A stretch of DNA of 6,118 bases from JBCBTJ01 sp964597685 (lineage in GTDB: Bacteria; Pseudomonadota; Alphaproteobacteria; Caulobacterales; Hyphomonadaceae): assembly GCA_964597685.1 (NCBI GenBank), contig CAZQZC010000163.1, positions 1 through 6,118 of the forward strand. The letters run 5' to 3'. Below, piece after piece: positions 6,117 through 6,118 of this stretch. The notes beneath the pieces are model-generated. The model was not told the origin of the DNA. It did no database searches and was given only the letters and a program-made list of their open reading frames with translations. A program made the position numbers and the translations under genes. Each line of letters begins with the position of its first letter. Position 1 is the stretch's first letter.

Positions 6117-6118
6117 CG

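Overview
The window looks like chromosomal DNA from a GC-rich, aerobic Gram-negative bacterium, most likely an alphaproteobacterium. The grounds are the strong G/C bias at third codon positions, the cytochrome b561-YceI fusion, the long-form Sua5 gene and the long DmdC-type acyl-CoA dehydrogenase. Nothing in the sequence fixes genus or species. I see no tRNA, rRNA, CRISPR array, insertion sequence, phage gene or other sign of recent transfer.

Layout. Four genes lie on the minus strand and one on the plus strand. In transcription order, the minus-strand block begins at 4247 with a secreted, possibly lipid-anchored YceI-family protein (4247-3624). A strong intrinsic terminator follows (3602-3569). 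Next is a tight three-gene run: a membrane cytochrome b561 fused to a second YceI domain (3539-2325), a Sua5/TsaC threonylcarbamoyl-AMP synthase (2328-1390, overlapping the previous stop by ATGA), and a GlcD-type FAD-linked 2-hydroxyacid dehydrogenase (1380 to beyond the left edge, 9 bases after the Sua5 stop). On the plus strand, a complete long-form acyl-CoA dehydrogenase (4353-6116) is divergent from the free yceI gene. The 105-base gap between them carries two dyad-symmetric sequences and near-identical Shine-Dalgarno sites facing opposite ways.

How the genes fit together. The two YceI domains and the b561 domain point to quinone or isoprenoid handling and electron transfer at the inner membrane and periplasm. 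The FAD-linked dehydrogenase and the acyl-CoA dehydrogenase both produce reducing equivalents that normally reach the quinone pool, so a loose respiratory and catabolic theme connects them (inference). Sua5 is a housekeeping tRNA-modification enzyme and looks like a passenger in the operon.

No clearly undescribed system is visible. The points most worth a second look are the b561-YceI fusion beside a free YceI paralog, the terminator placed about 30 bases before the fusion gene's start, the possible lipobox on the free YceI, and the palindromes in the divergent gap.
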